Of a DNA stretch of 64,000 nt, positions 20,113-32,234 are shown in pieces. The notes under the pieces were generated by a model. The model searched no databases. It saw only the letters and a list, made by a program, of their open reading frames with translations, and was not told where the DNA came from. Both the position numbers and the translations under genes were made by a program. Numbering within the stretch: position 1 is the stretch's first letter; the number at the start of each line of letters is the position of its first letter. The stretch comes from Clonostachys chloroleuca (Eukaryota > Ascomycota > Sordariomycetes > Hypocreales > Bionectriaceae), in assembly GCA_037952775.1 (NCBI GenBank), contig JBANAY010000003.1:27714001-27778000 (forward strand), given 5' to 3'.

Positions 20113-22923
20113 TTACCACCCCTGTGGTTGCGATGAATCATTCCATTGCTCGCCATTTTGAGCCAAGGCCATATCATCAAAACTAATGACACGGTCCATA
20201 TTGGAGAATCCTTGTCCCAGGAGAAGCTCCGAAATGGCATTTAGGTCATCATTCGAATCATCAAACTCACGTCCTGTCGTAGCTGCCCATTGCTGGATGT
20301 CACTCTCCATGGAGATAGGTCCCGGCACGTTTCTTCCTGGGGGTAGTGCCCCAGTGACTGCCTGAGAGTTGAATTGCCGAGATTCTGTGGCATCAATCTC
20401 GGTCGCCATTCTACGACCAGAGCTACCCTCTGTTCCAACTGCCAGCCTGGGCGTGGCGCGTAAGAGCTCATCGACCCAAACTGCCTCCTCGGAATCACCA
20501 AGAAGATCAATCTTGAAATGCGGGTTTCGGATACATTTCTCGTGCAAATCTCTCAGTCGAAGTGCAAACTGCAAGAACAAAGTTATGGGATCGTCATCAC
20601 CAGACCACCGGCGGGACATTTCTTCCAGATTGAGCACCATGGACCAGAATTCGCGGGGAAGCTCTGTACGAGCATACCTCCAGTGCACTGATTCACAGAT
20701 CAGTTAGCTACCGTCTATCCCCTTTCCCCCCTTAATTGATGCTAGAGCCCTAGAATGTCACTTACCCAACAAAATCCTAGCACTGATGAACGCACAGAAT
20801 CCGAGTTGAGGAGTTACAAGAACCTCCTTGGTAGTTTGTTCCAGGAACTGGTTGCAGATATTAGCTGTCTCAACAGCGGCACTTAGGCATGTTTCTGCGC
20901 TGCAAGAACTGGGCAGCTTTATCCCGGCCAGCTCTGGACCAGGGTATGCAATCTTCTGATGGAGGAGTATCATGGATACGTTATGTGTGGCATTTGCTGC
21001 AGTCATATTGGGATCCATAATGCCGGGCATTGCCTCTCTAGAGGCTCCGGAGTCTTTCCATTGATTTGGCAGGAACATTTTCCAACTATGTTGGGTTGAT
21101 CAGAGGTGTGATATGAAATAATTTTTCGAGAATAGGTGATTACTTACTGAACTAGTCTCAAGTCAAGCTCCTTGAATCGGGTCAGCCAGCTAAGGACTTC
21201 TTGCTTGTCTCCAAAGTCAACCTCCTGTTGGAGGAAGTACGTGTTCACTCGGCTAAGGGACTCAATGGACTCGATATAATATGCGAATGCACCAATATTG
21301 GAAATGTCCAGTGGTGCATCCGGCTTTGCCCGTTGTCGTATCGGGACGGGGGACTCCACGGCTCCACTATCCGTATTTGAGGCTTTGGACGGGCTGGCAT
21401 AATGAGTTGGTAAGAACGTAATGGAGTTGCCCAAAGATGCAGCTGATCGCGACCAGATGCCGAAGTAGGGAGTTAAGCAGGGCGTTTCATTGTACCATTT
21501 ACCACCACAGACTGGAAGTCTCCTACTCACGTCTGTTGCTGTTAGACTGTTATTCCATCCTGTTGTTACTGAACAGAATCTGAAGGAAAATGATCAGCAT
21601 TTACATCAATTAAAAGTGAATGTGAACTTACCTATCGAGAATGAAGATATTCCAAAATACTCTTCTTCTTTCCTCTTCTTCAACCCAATTCTCGGGGTCT
21701 GGGAGCGTCGGCAAGGACGTAAGAAACGAGTTCCTTTGTTTAGTATCCTCAGACTCAACGCTCAACTGCAAATATTGAACGCTTCTGGTCATTGAACCTA
21801 TGATCGGCCAAGCCCTTGCTGATTCTCCACTTCCTATCTATAGAGTTGGGTCAGCCTACTCGAGCAGTTCGAAGGATGTCTGGGAAAATGTCTAACGTGT
21901 ATGAAAGCAACAATGGCAAATGCCTGTAGATTTTCCACTGACAAACCACTCATTGCGGCCCTTAGGACGTAATCACGAGATCTTTTTATGGTCGCCTTCA
22001 CTGCATCTCTTGAAAGGTCGTGAACATCCGGAGAGAGATGCCTTAATGTAGCTACAATCATGGCATGCAGGACAACTGCATTACGTTGGCGGCCGTCATG
22101 TGATTGCACTTCCCGCTGGAACTTTGGCGCGTGAATGAGCGGTATCCAGGGCTGAATCCTGAGGAAGTAGAAGTCCATTATGGCGTCGAGGAGAGCATTA
22201 CTTGGGAGACTATCGACTGTTTCTTCAACATCGCATGCTTGCAAGTGCTCTTCCTGCATGCCAAGCCTTCTCCGCTTTCTTTGCTGAGGCTGAGGCTCAG
22301 CATTTGCAAGATGTGAGTTAGTTTGCAAATTGTTTTGGGACCAAACGATGCTGGAGTTTAGCTTCTGGATTTCTGATGCCAATGAGGTAAGTATACCCAG
22401 GACTGGTGCTGTAGTTACATTACTGTTGTCAGTGCCTCCCGACAGCTGACCTAGTCCTGCGGCGTTCGGGAGTGATGACGGGCGTTCATCGTCACCTTCC
22501 TCGTGCTCTCTATTGAATAAGTAGTTCTCGATCACCTCTAGTATGTACACATTAGCACGAAATGTACGGACTTCTGGGACCGGTGAAGGATGAGACATCT
22601 CAGCACATACGCAGTCTCTGAGATAGAGCATCGACGGCTCCCGTCTTGAGCCCCGGCTTGTTCCTCCGGGCTTCGTACAAGCAGACAGTATCTAGATACG
22701 GCCGTAAGCGCATTCATTCATTTATGTTTCGGCGGGATACAGGGCGAAGCGTACTGTATTTTTCGCAATTGGAACACAGGGGACGCTGCCGAGAGCACTT
22801 GAGCTTCCGTTTTCGACAGCCCTCACACGACGGGAGATCGGTCTCACCGCCTGGCTCGGTAGAAGGCTCGGCCATTGTCCTGCGGGAATCAATCCCTCCG
22901 TTGGATCTGAGTTTGTCCGCCAT
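20113..22923 (-). CDS. Zn2Cys6 transcription factor, likely cluster regulator
   Basis: Seven exons (22923-22755, 22691-22611, 22537-21897, 21837-21632, 21579-21148, 21085-20766, 20687-20113) with introns of 52-78 bp give 807 residues, all phases consistent. The zinc cluster starts [18 protein letters not shown], and its sixth cysteine comes from exon 2 (EKYNTVC). Spacing is C-2-C-6-C-6-C-2-C-6-C. A linker with [13 protein letters not shown] follows the cluster. The fungal_trans domain begins around [19 protein letters not shown] and includes [16 protein letters not shown] and VTTGWN. The acidic, Gln/Asn-containing tail ([15 protein letters not shown]) could activate transcription. It lies 73 bp from the convergent DUF2264 gene. 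A TCGGCCGGT copy sits 35 bp above its ATG, which suggests autoregulation (inference). Confidence 0.92.
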
Positions 22924-23890
22924 CTCACGAGGATCTGCGTCGGATGACGCAGAAATGACCGGCCGAACTTTGGGCCGAGTGGGTCATCAGTTGTTACGAG
23001 GCTGAAAATTACCTACCCTATAGCTCTTCGGACTTGATCGCCTACCATGAACAATGCACTCTTCTGCTAGGTTTCACAATAATATCTGTTATGTAGTAGG
23101 CTATTTGTCTATAATTAGATATCTTACATATTTACAAGACATTTTTTTAGTTTGTTGATGACATATACGATAATTACCCCGCATACGTACCTTGTGAACT
23201 AAAAACAACACGGAACTCCATCTCCACAACAGCTTAACATTAACATTGCTTCTACGACCTGTTTGCGATGTATAAGAATGTTTCGGGAAATATCCTGTAT
23301 GTCTTCTTGTGTAGGCTTTGTGTAGGCTCCTATTTATTCTCCCAAGTCTGTTAAATTGTAATTTTTTGTAAATTTTTTTTTTACATGCATGGGGTGTATC
23401 CCAAGATCAGGTTACACGTGACTTGTTGCACACCTTTCTTTTTCTTAAGCAATTTGCGGTTTAAATTGTATATGTTATTCTAATTTTACGTGAATTTTTT
23501 TTAATAACCAATTCCCAGCTAGTTCTTCACGAGTTACCTACCTCGTAGTTATATAAATTGCCGTGGCGTATAGCACATTTCTAGACAAGCCGTAGCTGCA
23601 GTCTTGACCAACCTGCCAATTGGGTGTTGGCGGAGGGGGCAGTTGGCAAGATCTTTCTAGCACTCAGCCTTCACAGCCGACTTGGGTACATGCAATCAGC
23701 TGGGGAGCCTTGCAGTCTGCCTAAGGGAGGGGTACAACAATGTGACGTATGATTTCTCCCTTGATCCTAAACCCGAGACATACATTTTTCTTCACGTTAC
23801 TTTTGACACATGCCAAAAATCTGAACCTGATACCGCGCGTATCACGATCGAACGCCTTGGAATTTGATTCACTTGAGTTATCCAAAGGAA
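22924..23890. other. Intergenic, strongly AT-rich in the middle
   Basis: Promoters of the regulator (left) and the HET gene (right). The segment from about 23050 to 23560 is AT-rich with poly-T runs. No gene recognised. Confidence 0.5.
22958..22966 (-). promoter_or_regulatory. TCGGCCGGT motif just upstream of the regulator
   Basis: ACCGGCCGA on the plus strand, the reverse complement of the 9-mer at 10981 and 17725, 35 bp upstream of the regulator start codon. Confidence 0.4.
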
Positions 23891-26510
23891 ATGCCTTCTC
23901 CTGGATCTCGATTTACTTACGAAGCCCTCGCCTTGGGTGAATTCCGGCTCCTCTCAATCAGGCCCGGCCATGCGCCGTGCGAGTATAATTACTCACTGAA
24001 ACACGAAAATATATCCAACCCTCCTCCATACAAGGCATTATCATACGCCTGGGGTGACCCTACTGCGAACCATGAGATCAAATTTAATGGTGGAACTTTC
24101 GCCATTAACTCAAATCTCAAAACTGCTCTGAAGTACTTGGACTTGGAGGACGAAGAAGCCATTTGGATCGATGCGATCTGCATTAATCAAGATGATGATC
24201 AGGAGAAAAGTAGACAGATCGCAGCAATGTCGCACATATACCGCGGTGCGAGTGAAGTAATAGCTTGGATAGGAGAATCGTCGCGGGAGAGCCGAAGAGC
24301 CTTTGAAATAATCACGGCTTGGATTGAATCCGTTGCTAAACTCCTGGAGCATCAGGGGGCAGTAGATGACGGGAACATATATGATCTGAACCGGAGAAAG
24401 GACTTGATCGTCTCGGTATTTCCATCGCTCAAAGGAGATCTAGTCCACCAAATTTTGGAGATTATAGAAGAAGAGATGTCTATGTCTCTTGATTGTGTAA
24501 GTTGTCTGTTATTGAAGACATATCAAGGCTCAACAGTGCTAATGGTTTTATCAAGCTTGGTTCCCCTTACATTTTGTCGGTTGAGATCGACATTCATTCC
24601 CTTAGCCAAGCTGCAGAGATCAGAATTCTAGATTTGATTCGTGCCGATGCAAATTCTAGAGATGACGCGGAAATGTCCGAGGATGAAGCGGAAACGTCGG
24701 AGGATGAGGAAGCACCTCACAAAGTGAAACTATCGAATCCTAGTGGCACTCTAGCAAAACTCCTAGCTTCCATCGACGGTGACTTTCACGCTTTACGAAA
24801 TACGTTCTCTGAGAGGTCATGGTGGGAAAGACTCTGGGTGATCCAAGAAGCTGCTGTCGCAAGAGAGTTGAGTCTCCAGTGTGGACAAGAAAAGATACCT
24901 TGGTGGGGTCTCGATCACACTTTGCTTCTTATCTTGAGAAACTTTGAACTACCAATCGCCAGAACCTTGACGTCTATATTTCATAGGATGTGGGAAATTT
25001 CCTTCCTCCGTATACCAGTAGAAGACGGGATCCAGGACGGGGCTGGCCATTATGGGCTAGATTTCGCGTTGGAGAGCTTTGAACAATTCAAGAGCACCGA
25101 TCCACGGGACAAAATTTTTGGCCTTTTGAATATTGTGTCTCTGACTAGCCGCACCATTCAACCAGACTATGGAAAAAAAACCTCTCAGGTGTTTACTGAA
25201 GCGGCCCTACATATAATATCGCAGACTCGACGCTTAAATATTTTGTGTGGTACCCAGCGGGCAGATTCAAATCCGCAATGGCAAGAAGATGATCCATTAC
25301 CCAGCTGGGTTCCGAACTTCTCTTTGACAAGCGGCTACGAGCCGATATTAAGACTCAGTGAAGGGGGTGGCGTTTATAATGCTAGCGGAGAACCATATAT
25401 TGCAGATGCAGTTTCATATGATGATCTTTCACGGTCCTTAGCCCTCACGGGCTTTGTCTGGGATGAGATTGATCACACAACAACAAGGTTACGAGCCGAT
25501 GAGCCAAATTGGGAAGCGACATTGTTACAGTGGGAACCTGAAAACTTGGAGGCAAGGGAATATCCCACAGAAGAGAATGTTGTGGACGTATATTGGCGGA
25601 CTCTTTTAAAAGATTCATCGTTGTTGGACCCCAATAATGAGCACACACACCAATTTTGGACTCGAATCAAGCACTGGACATCATCTCGCAGAGGTCCCAT
25701 TCGAAAGCGACTTAAACTAGGTGAGATGTGCGATGAGATTTGCATGCTTAGGTCTTGTTTCTGGGTGTGGTCCAATCGTACGCTACTGCGCGAAGGAGTA
25801 TTCGAGTTGTGGCGAGGCCCAGGAATTTCAGATCAAAGGTATTTGAACGAAAGTGCATCATATATTCTGGAGGGAAATAAGTTTAGGCATGTTCGTCAGC
25901 CCGGATGGCCGACGACGGACGATTCGTCCCTTGGCAAAGAGGAGCTCGACACAACGATGTCAATGAGTGTCGTGAGTGAGATTCGCCTAAGGCGTAGAAT
26001 CATATACTCTCTACAGTGGTTATTTGAACTGACAAAATTTCTTCCCAGGCCGCCGAAGACATCAATGGTCGCTCAGAGAGTGAATATGACACGACGTTGA
26101 TGCAGGAGAGGGAAGAATCCGACCAGGAGACTGTGGCGAGTGAAGACTACGGCAATCTTTGCGAAAACGGCACTCCGTTCACGAGGGATGAGTTTTTAGA
26201 GGAAGGTGGTCCGTTTAAGATAAACTATGGCGATCGTTTGCGACACAGCACGCTCGGGTATATGTTCTTTACAACTAAGAAAGGCTATATGGGACTTGTA
26301 CAAGGAGATGCATCACCTGGAGATCTGGTGGCTATCGTACAAGGTTCAGATGTACCGCTCATACTCCGCCGGCAGGCATCCGGCCCCGGAAGGGAAGGAA
26401 AGGAGAGAAATTTCTATACATTGGTTGGGGCCTCGTACGTACATGGAATTATGGATGGGCAAGTTGCTGAGCAGTGCAGCTTGGATAATGATAAGATATA
26501 CCTTCAATAA
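23891..26510 (+). CDS. HET-domain protein (heterokaryon incompatibility type)
   Basis: Three exons (23891-24496, 24556-25971, 26049-26510) give 827 residues. The first ATG of the open frame is at 23891. The HET signature blocks are clear: YKALSYAWGDP at about 47-57, IWIDAICINQDD at 91-102, and then the SRQIAAMSHIYRGASEVIAWIG segment. The central region has a WWERLWVIQEA block and an FKSTDPRDKIFGLLNIV block, both usual in long HET proteins. The last exon carries FFTTKKGYMGLVQ, PGDLVAIVQGSDVPLILRR and ASYVHGIMDGQ, the usual tail. Exon 2 begins with an acidic run (MSEDEAETSEDEEAP). HET domains trigger cell death on non-self recognition in filamentous fungi; the partner is unknown. The first intron acceptor (24555) was chosen for phase and a CTAAT branch site. 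Confidence 0.88.
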
Positions 26511-27198
26511 ACAAACACACACTCGCACATATTAAAAAATCTCTCCTCGATGGGGTATGGTCAACCGTTGTGGCAGTTACTAAGGGAGACACGGCATCAC
26601 TTTGACTAACCATCGACCTCCCTTTTGTGAAATCATACCTGCCTTTTCAAGTCATGGATGATGACTGGTTCGACGAGCATCTCACCAATCAACATTGCCC
26701 TATTAAAGAGCACACCTTGGTTGTTGGGCTCATCGTTGCAGAACCAACTTCACTGCCCCAACAAGTGCCGAAGACAGTCCAATCGGGCTGCTTTCGCCTT
26801 GGCTCCGCGAACCGGTCTCGGGGGTCCCATGCTCGAGAGGCTCACCGTGCTCCGCTTTCTCGAGCGATGGCCCATTGGCGGGTTTTAGACGGGCCAGGGC
26901 CGAGGAACTGGGCGTGCCGCTTTTCCATATTTTCGTTCTCCGACCGGTGACCGACCGAATTTGTCCTTTGCTAACGCGGGATTCTGCCGCTTTATACGTC
27001 GCATTGCGGTCATCGGCCTCAAAAAATGATAAATGGAGTCAGGAATATGACCGAGCCCACCTTTTCATGTCGTGATCGTCGCTCGCTAAAAAATCAGAGA
27101 ATCACGTAGTATAAAGGGTGGCCGGGAATCCTCTTCTGTGGGGAATGAATGATGAATGATCCTTACTTGATTTTCAAAACACAACTCAAAGTGACACC
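26511..27198. other. Intergenic with MFS promoter
   Basis: Open frames are short and unrecognised. TATAAAG at 27110-27116 precedes the exporter. Confidence 0.5.
27110..27116 (+). promoter_or_regulatory. TATA box of the drug-type MFS gene
   Basis: TATAAAG 89 bp upstream of the ATG at 27199. Confidence 0.55.
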
Positions 27199-28968
27199 AT
27201 GGGTCAGCAAGCTGCCCTTACCAAGGCAGAACTAACGCTCCATGATCAAGTTGAGCATCTGCCCAAACGAAAACTCATCGCAGTATTTGGGCTTCTCGCG
27301 TTGACAGTTTTGATCAATTTCATCGATCAAAATGGCATCTCCGTAGCCCTCCCTACCATTGCCGCCGAGCTGGACGCCCGCGACACGATTTCGTGGGCTG
27401 GTACGGCCTCATTACTTGCCAACACTACCTTCCAGATGCTCTGGGGCCGACTCTCCGACATCTTTGGGCGAAAGACGGTGTACATTTCTGCAATCGCTCT
27501 CCTCTCTATCGCCGATCTTCTCTGCGGCCTGAGCCGAAACGCCACAAGTTTCTATATCTTTCGAGGTCTGGCAGGTGTTGGCGGCGGAGGCATCACCAAC
27601 CTCGCCATGATTGTCGTCTCCGATGTTGTCACCTTGGAAAACAGAGGTAAATATCAAGGGATCATCGGTAGCATGGTTGGCCTGGGCAGCATCATCGGAC
27701 CATTCCTGGCCGCGGCCTTCGCGGAAGGGGCGACTTGGAGAGGCTACTTTTGGCTGTTGTCTCCTTGCGCTGCCTTGGCGGCCGTGTTAACATACTTCTA
27801 TCTCCCTACGAAGCCGCGGACAGCATCGTGGCAAGACAGTGTTAAGAAGGTAGACTGGTGGGGATCATTTGCGATCTTCGTTGGCATCGTCTTTTTGCTC
27901 ATCCCTATTTCCGGAGGTAAGTTCGATATGTTCCCCTTCAAGGAGGTGAAGAACTCAATGAATGAAGTGGTGACCACAACAGGGGGTGCGTACTTCGAAT
28001 GGAAATCCTCCATGGTGATATGCTTGCTCGTTCTTGGGGGGATCTCGCTCATCCTCTTTGTCATAATTGAGTGGAGAGTGGCGAAGCTCCCGATGATGCC
28101 AGGTAATTATTCCCCCAATATCAACCTGACCAGGTCTAATAATGTCTTAGTTGATATCTACAAGAATCCCGCGGTTTCAGCCATGCTTGTGCAAAACTTT
28201 CTGATGGGGGCAAGCTATCAGGCTGTGATATATTTCGTGCCACTGTACCTCCAGAATGCTCATCAATTCTCCATCATCCAGTCTGCGCTTATATGGATCC
28301 CTCTGGTCGGACTCCAGTCTGGAATTTCTATTTTGTCCGGTCTATACATCTCCAAGTTCAAGCGATACGGAGAGTGTCTATGGTTTGGCTTCGGAATCTG
28401 GACCCTTGGCTCTGGTCTTTGTCTTTTACTGACAAGGGAATCCCCCATTGGAATCATCATAATCCCTCTTATAGTCATCGGCATCGGCGTGGGATGCATC
28501 TTCCAGCCCATTCTTGTCGCCTTGCAAGCTCACTCCCCCAAAGCCCGCCGTGCCGTCATCATCTCGAATAGGAATTTCTGCAGATGTGCAGGTGGCGCGT
28601 GTGGTCTCGCCGTTTCTGCCGCGGTCATGCAGGCGAGCCTGAGGGCATCACTCCCGACCGAGTACGCAAACCTGGCCGGATCGACGTTCACACTTCCGGA
28701 ATTCGATGGGGATATCCCGCCCGCCGTGCTTGATGCCTACATGGCGGCCAGTCACTCTGTTTTCATTCTTCAAGTTCCCTTGATTGGACTCTGTTTCCTG
28801 GGAAATTTCTTCATCCGGGACAGAGGTTTGGAGCTTCCAGACGAGAAGAGCCCCGTGCAAGAACAAGAGCCTGAGCAGGCCGGAGAGGAACAGGGCATTA
28901 GGATGGAATTCGCAGAGAGCGATGTAAATGCTGAAGCGGGAGTGAAAAGAACTTCACGATCGAAGTAG
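27199..28968 (+). CDS. MFS exporter, drug:H+ antiporter type
   Basis: The uninterrupted frame reads 589 codons, but two segments look like introns with good splice sites: 27917-27982 (GTAAGT...CAACAG, 66 bp) and 28103-28150 (GTAATT...CTTAG, 48 bp, with a CTAAT branch site). Removing both gives 551 residues and restores SGGGAYFEW and LPMMPVDIYKNPAVSAML, which fit the family better. The protein has about 14 hydrophobic segments. MFS marks: WGRLSDIFGRK after TM2, RGLAGVGGGGI in TM4, and LGSIIGPFLAAAF in TM5 (antiporter motif C). Such carriers export toxic compounds or metabolites from the plasma membrane. The substrate is unknown, and no biosynthetic partner is adjacent. The C-terminal tail is acidic and Gln-rich. 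Confidence 0.9.
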   Translation: MGQQAALTKAELTLHDQVEHLPKRKLIAVFGLLALTVLINFIDQNGISVALPTIAAELDARDTISWAGTASLLANTTFQMLWGRLSDIFGRKTVYISAIALLSIADLLCGLSRNATSFYIFRGLAGVGGGGITNLAMIVVSDVVTLENRGKYQGIIGSMVGLGSIIGPFLAAAFAEGATWRGYFWLLSPCAALAAVLTYFYLPTKPRTASWQDSVKKVDWWGSFAIFVGIVFLLIPISGGKFDMFPFKEVKNSMNEVVTTTGGAYFEWKSSMVICLLVLGGISLILFVIIEWRVAKLPMMPGNYSPNINLTRSNNVLVDIYKNPAVSAMLVQNFLMGASYQAVIYFVPLYLQNAHQFSIIQSALIWIPLVGLQSGISILSGLYISKFKRYGECLWFGFGIWTLGSGLCLLLTRESPIGIIIIPLIVIGIGVGCIFQPILVALQAHSPKARRAVIISNRNFCRCAGGACGLAVSAAVMQASLRASLPTEYANLAGSTFTLPEFDGDIPPAVLDAYMAASHSVFILQVPLIGLCFLGNFFIRDRGLELPDEKSPVQEQEPEQAGEEQGIRMEFAESDVNAEAGVKRTSRSK

Positions 28969-29905
28969 ATGCTCCCCTGGCTCTAGACCCAACGCTACGG
29001 GGCAACCGGTCAGTCCCATCAAGAAAAAGGCAAGAGACTTTGAGATGCATGTTTTTACGGTTTAACGGCGAGTTTTAGGGCCATTATTGGCGATTAGATC
29101 AAACGTAATTAATATTCAGCCAAGGTAATGCGCCATCGGGGATACAACCAACTTCTCATCGCATGAAACACGTAGATCATGGCAGGGGAATTGGAGAGCT
29201 AATTGGGAGAATACACTAGGTATCACTATTATCATGTCACCGACATCAGCTAACCGGGGCACTGTTACTTAATTCACATGGTTTCCGAGCATGCGCTTTT
29301 CTTGTGTTTACTCTCAGAAAAGCAACTAAACAGAAGAGGAAAGGCCCCCAGAAGGTGATCCTGGACTATTCTAGGCTTAGTAACAGAAGAAATCAATCCT
29401 GCCACCAATAGCCTGCGCCTGGGGTAGGGGCTATTTGCCACTGGCGTTGGTCGCTGGAACGCTGCAAGGTGATTGAATACGGGAGGAGACCAAGGCTCCA
29501 GAGACTTGGCAGTCCAGATCTCCTCAGTTAGATGATGGAGGGCGGCCAATGCACAATGATGTATCTCAGTCGATCCCCAGGCCAATGAAGGAGCCGCAAC
29601 AACGCGTCAATCCAGGGTCATCATCGAGGCAGCCACCTCCTCCCTTGCCTTGAGATACGGAGGCGAACTAGCCGCCGTATTTCTTTGTTCCCCCCAAATT
29701 ATGTGGGACCGTAGCCTGAAACATCAAGGGGATCGACATGGGGTTGTTTGTGCCTCGCTTCGTGATAAGGGGTCCAACCGCCGCCTTCTTCCATCCCCTC
29801 AGCTGCACTCCTCCTTTGAAGCATCGCACGGCATTGTGTCCGGAGAGTACGTACTGGGCGGGATCATTGACGGCGATCCTCTAGCAACTACATCAATCAC
29901 TCACC
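28969..29905. other. Intergenic, no gene recognised
   Basis: 3' flank of the exporter and promoter of the channel gene. Open frames here have no family resemblance. Confidence 0.45.
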
Positions 29906-32234
29906 ATGCCCATCCGCGTCAAGTCCAAGGTGCCACCTGGTGCCCAAGAGCGTGAATTCTCGCCTGGCCCGGTGGTCCGCATGGATTGGGAGCTCCCAAA
30001 TGTTGGCCAAGACGACGCTTTTCAGACTGTCGTCGAGAACTTGTCCAAGTAGGCGTGCCCGGCGAGTGACCCCCTTTACCCGAGCATTCGATCTGACGTG
30101 CCAAAAGCTTCTTCTCCGACGCGATCGATTTGCCCAGCTCTTTTGAGCAGCTCCGCACCACAGAGTCGTTGAAAATCCTCGTGGAGCATTTAAGTAGGAC
30201 TTGCACCAACCCGGCCATTGTAAACGCATTGCTGTAAGTGAATTGTAACGGAAGAAAAGGAACGATCGCCATCTTCTGAGAGGCCAATTCCGCACAATTG
30301 TATGTTTATTTTTCAGTCGGCTCAAACGTTTGATCTAGGGCTCTTCGCTGGCATTATTCATGCGACACTGAGCATAGCGGGCTTAGCGAGGCGCGATCGA
30401 ATGCCTGTGAGATCGTCGCCTGGCGGTTCCTCACGCGTCTTTCGGAGCGAGACGCTGTTGACTACTGTCTTCACGAAATCCCCGGGAATGAAGCCCTCGA
30501 GGCCAACCCTGGTTCATCACTTGGTCTGTTTGAAGATGACCCCAGTGAACAGTCTCCTCTTCTCCCTCATCGCCGCCCATTTAGTGCCGGCACCTCTGGA
30601 CTGGGCTTATCTACACGGCGATTTGAGCTTCAGCGTGCTGTGCCCAAGATCACATTCTCCAGTAACGAGTCAGTCGAGAGTGGAGGTAGCCGCTCTGGTG
30701 TCGTAGATTCCGCCAAGACCTTCAAGAGCTTGAATGCACTCGAGATTGCTGGCATTGCCGGTGCTAAGCGCTTTTTGAGCCAGAATATCGTGCAGAAGAT
30801 CATCACGAGCATCTGGGACGGTGAGATCGTCTTTTGGGATACTATTTCCGGTAACTCGGTCATGAAGCCAAGGTATTACAACCCTAGGACAGCCGACCCG
30901 TACTCTCGGCTCCGCGTGCCCAAGTATCTCAAAACTTGGGAAATCCTCTTCTTCATCGCCTTTCTGTGTCTGTATTACTCGGTTGTTCTGAAGAGAGAGA
31001 TGGGCTCGATCCCATTTGTGGAGGTTGTATTCTACATCTGGCTTGCTTCCTTCCTCCTTGACGAGATTCAACAATGGGCAGACGCCGGTTTATTCTACCT
31101 ATCTGATCTGTGGAACATCTTTGATATCGGAATGATTACCCTTGGAATTGTCTTTGCGATCCTGAGTATGACACATTTGTCCCCTACCTTTTATTGAGCA
31201 TGCTGACCATTTCAACAGGAGTTGTCGGGATTTCCACCGGCAGGTCGAATATAAGCGAGCTGGCATTTGACATATTGTCCCTGGAAGCACTTCTTGTCAT
31301 GCCTCGTATCTTCTCCTTCCTAAGCTTGAACCCTTACTGGGGTACTCTGATTCCCTGTATCAGAGCCATGGCCAAGGATTTCGTCAAGTTTATCATTTTG
31401 GTTATTATTGTGTACATGGGATTCCTCACGACATTCTCGCTTATTGGACGAGACTCGTTCACGCTGCCGCACATCACCTGGTCTCTGGCCAAGATCTTCT
31501 ACGGAAACACAGGAATTGCTTTCGAGATTATGGACGACGTGGACCCAACCTTTGGCCCGCCTCTGATGATTCTCTTCATCACGCTTAGCTCCATCCTCCT
31601 GACCGGCTCCTTGACCGGTATGTTGTCGAACAGCTTTTCCCGCGTCATGACCCACGCGAGAGAGGAATACCTCTACATCTATAGCGTTTATGTCCTCGAG
31701 GCATCCACCAGCTCTCGCCTCACGCATTTCTACCCACCTCTCAACCTCATCTCGTTGGTCTTCTTCCACCCATGGCACGTTGTGTTTTCCGGGGACGATA
31801 AATTTCGCCACAGCCGAGTTGTCGCTCTCAAGATCACACACTTTCCCTTCGTCGCTGTCATCTACGCCTATGAATGGTTTTGGCGCAAGGCCTGTGATAG
31901 TAAGGACCACGAGGAGTGGGCGAGGTACTCTGGCGGCCGGTCTAGGAGTGACTCCGAGGCACCTGGCACGCGTCCTACCATTGGCCAGCCTCGCACGTCG
32001 GGTTCGCCGTACCGCGCAGCTTCTGGCACGTACAGGAGCCTCAACAGATATCTGGACACGCGGTCTAGGTCGAGGAGTATCGGGAGCAACGACCGCATCA
32101 AGGAGGAGGACGAGGGACCCAGCAATGCGGAACTCATGAAGGAGATACAGAAACTGATGGAGAGGGTGGCCGAGCTTCAGAAGAAGCAGAGTCAGAGTGC
32201 TGAGGAGGCCAAATCGCACCGTCACCTTGACTGA
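29906..32234 (+). CDS. Yvc1-like vacuolar cation (TRP) channel
   Basis: Four exons (29906-30048, 30108-30233, 30339-31165, 31219-32234) give 703 residues. The third exon is taken to start after GATCTAG at 30338, because a nearer acceptor (TTTTCAG, 30316) runs into a stop. This makes a 105-bp intron and is the least certain junction. The N-terminal cytosolic part contains ACEIVAWRFLTRLSERDAVDY. About six membrane segments follow: WEILFFIAFLCLYYSVVL, VVFYIWLASFLLDEI, LWNIFDIGMITLGIVFAIL, ALLVMPRIFSFL, FVKFIILVIIVYMGFLTTF, LMILFITLSSILLTGSL. The tail is Arg/Ser-rich and ends in a coiled coil (ELMKEIQKLMERVAELQKKQ). In yeast Yvc1 releases Ca2+ from the vacuole. The overall order matches fungal Yvc1/TRP channels. 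Confidence 0.85.

Noticed and set aside
30302..30706. 134-codon frame inside the Yvc1-like gene
   Set aside because: It is a shifted frame of exon 3. The spliced channel frame matches the known protein order.
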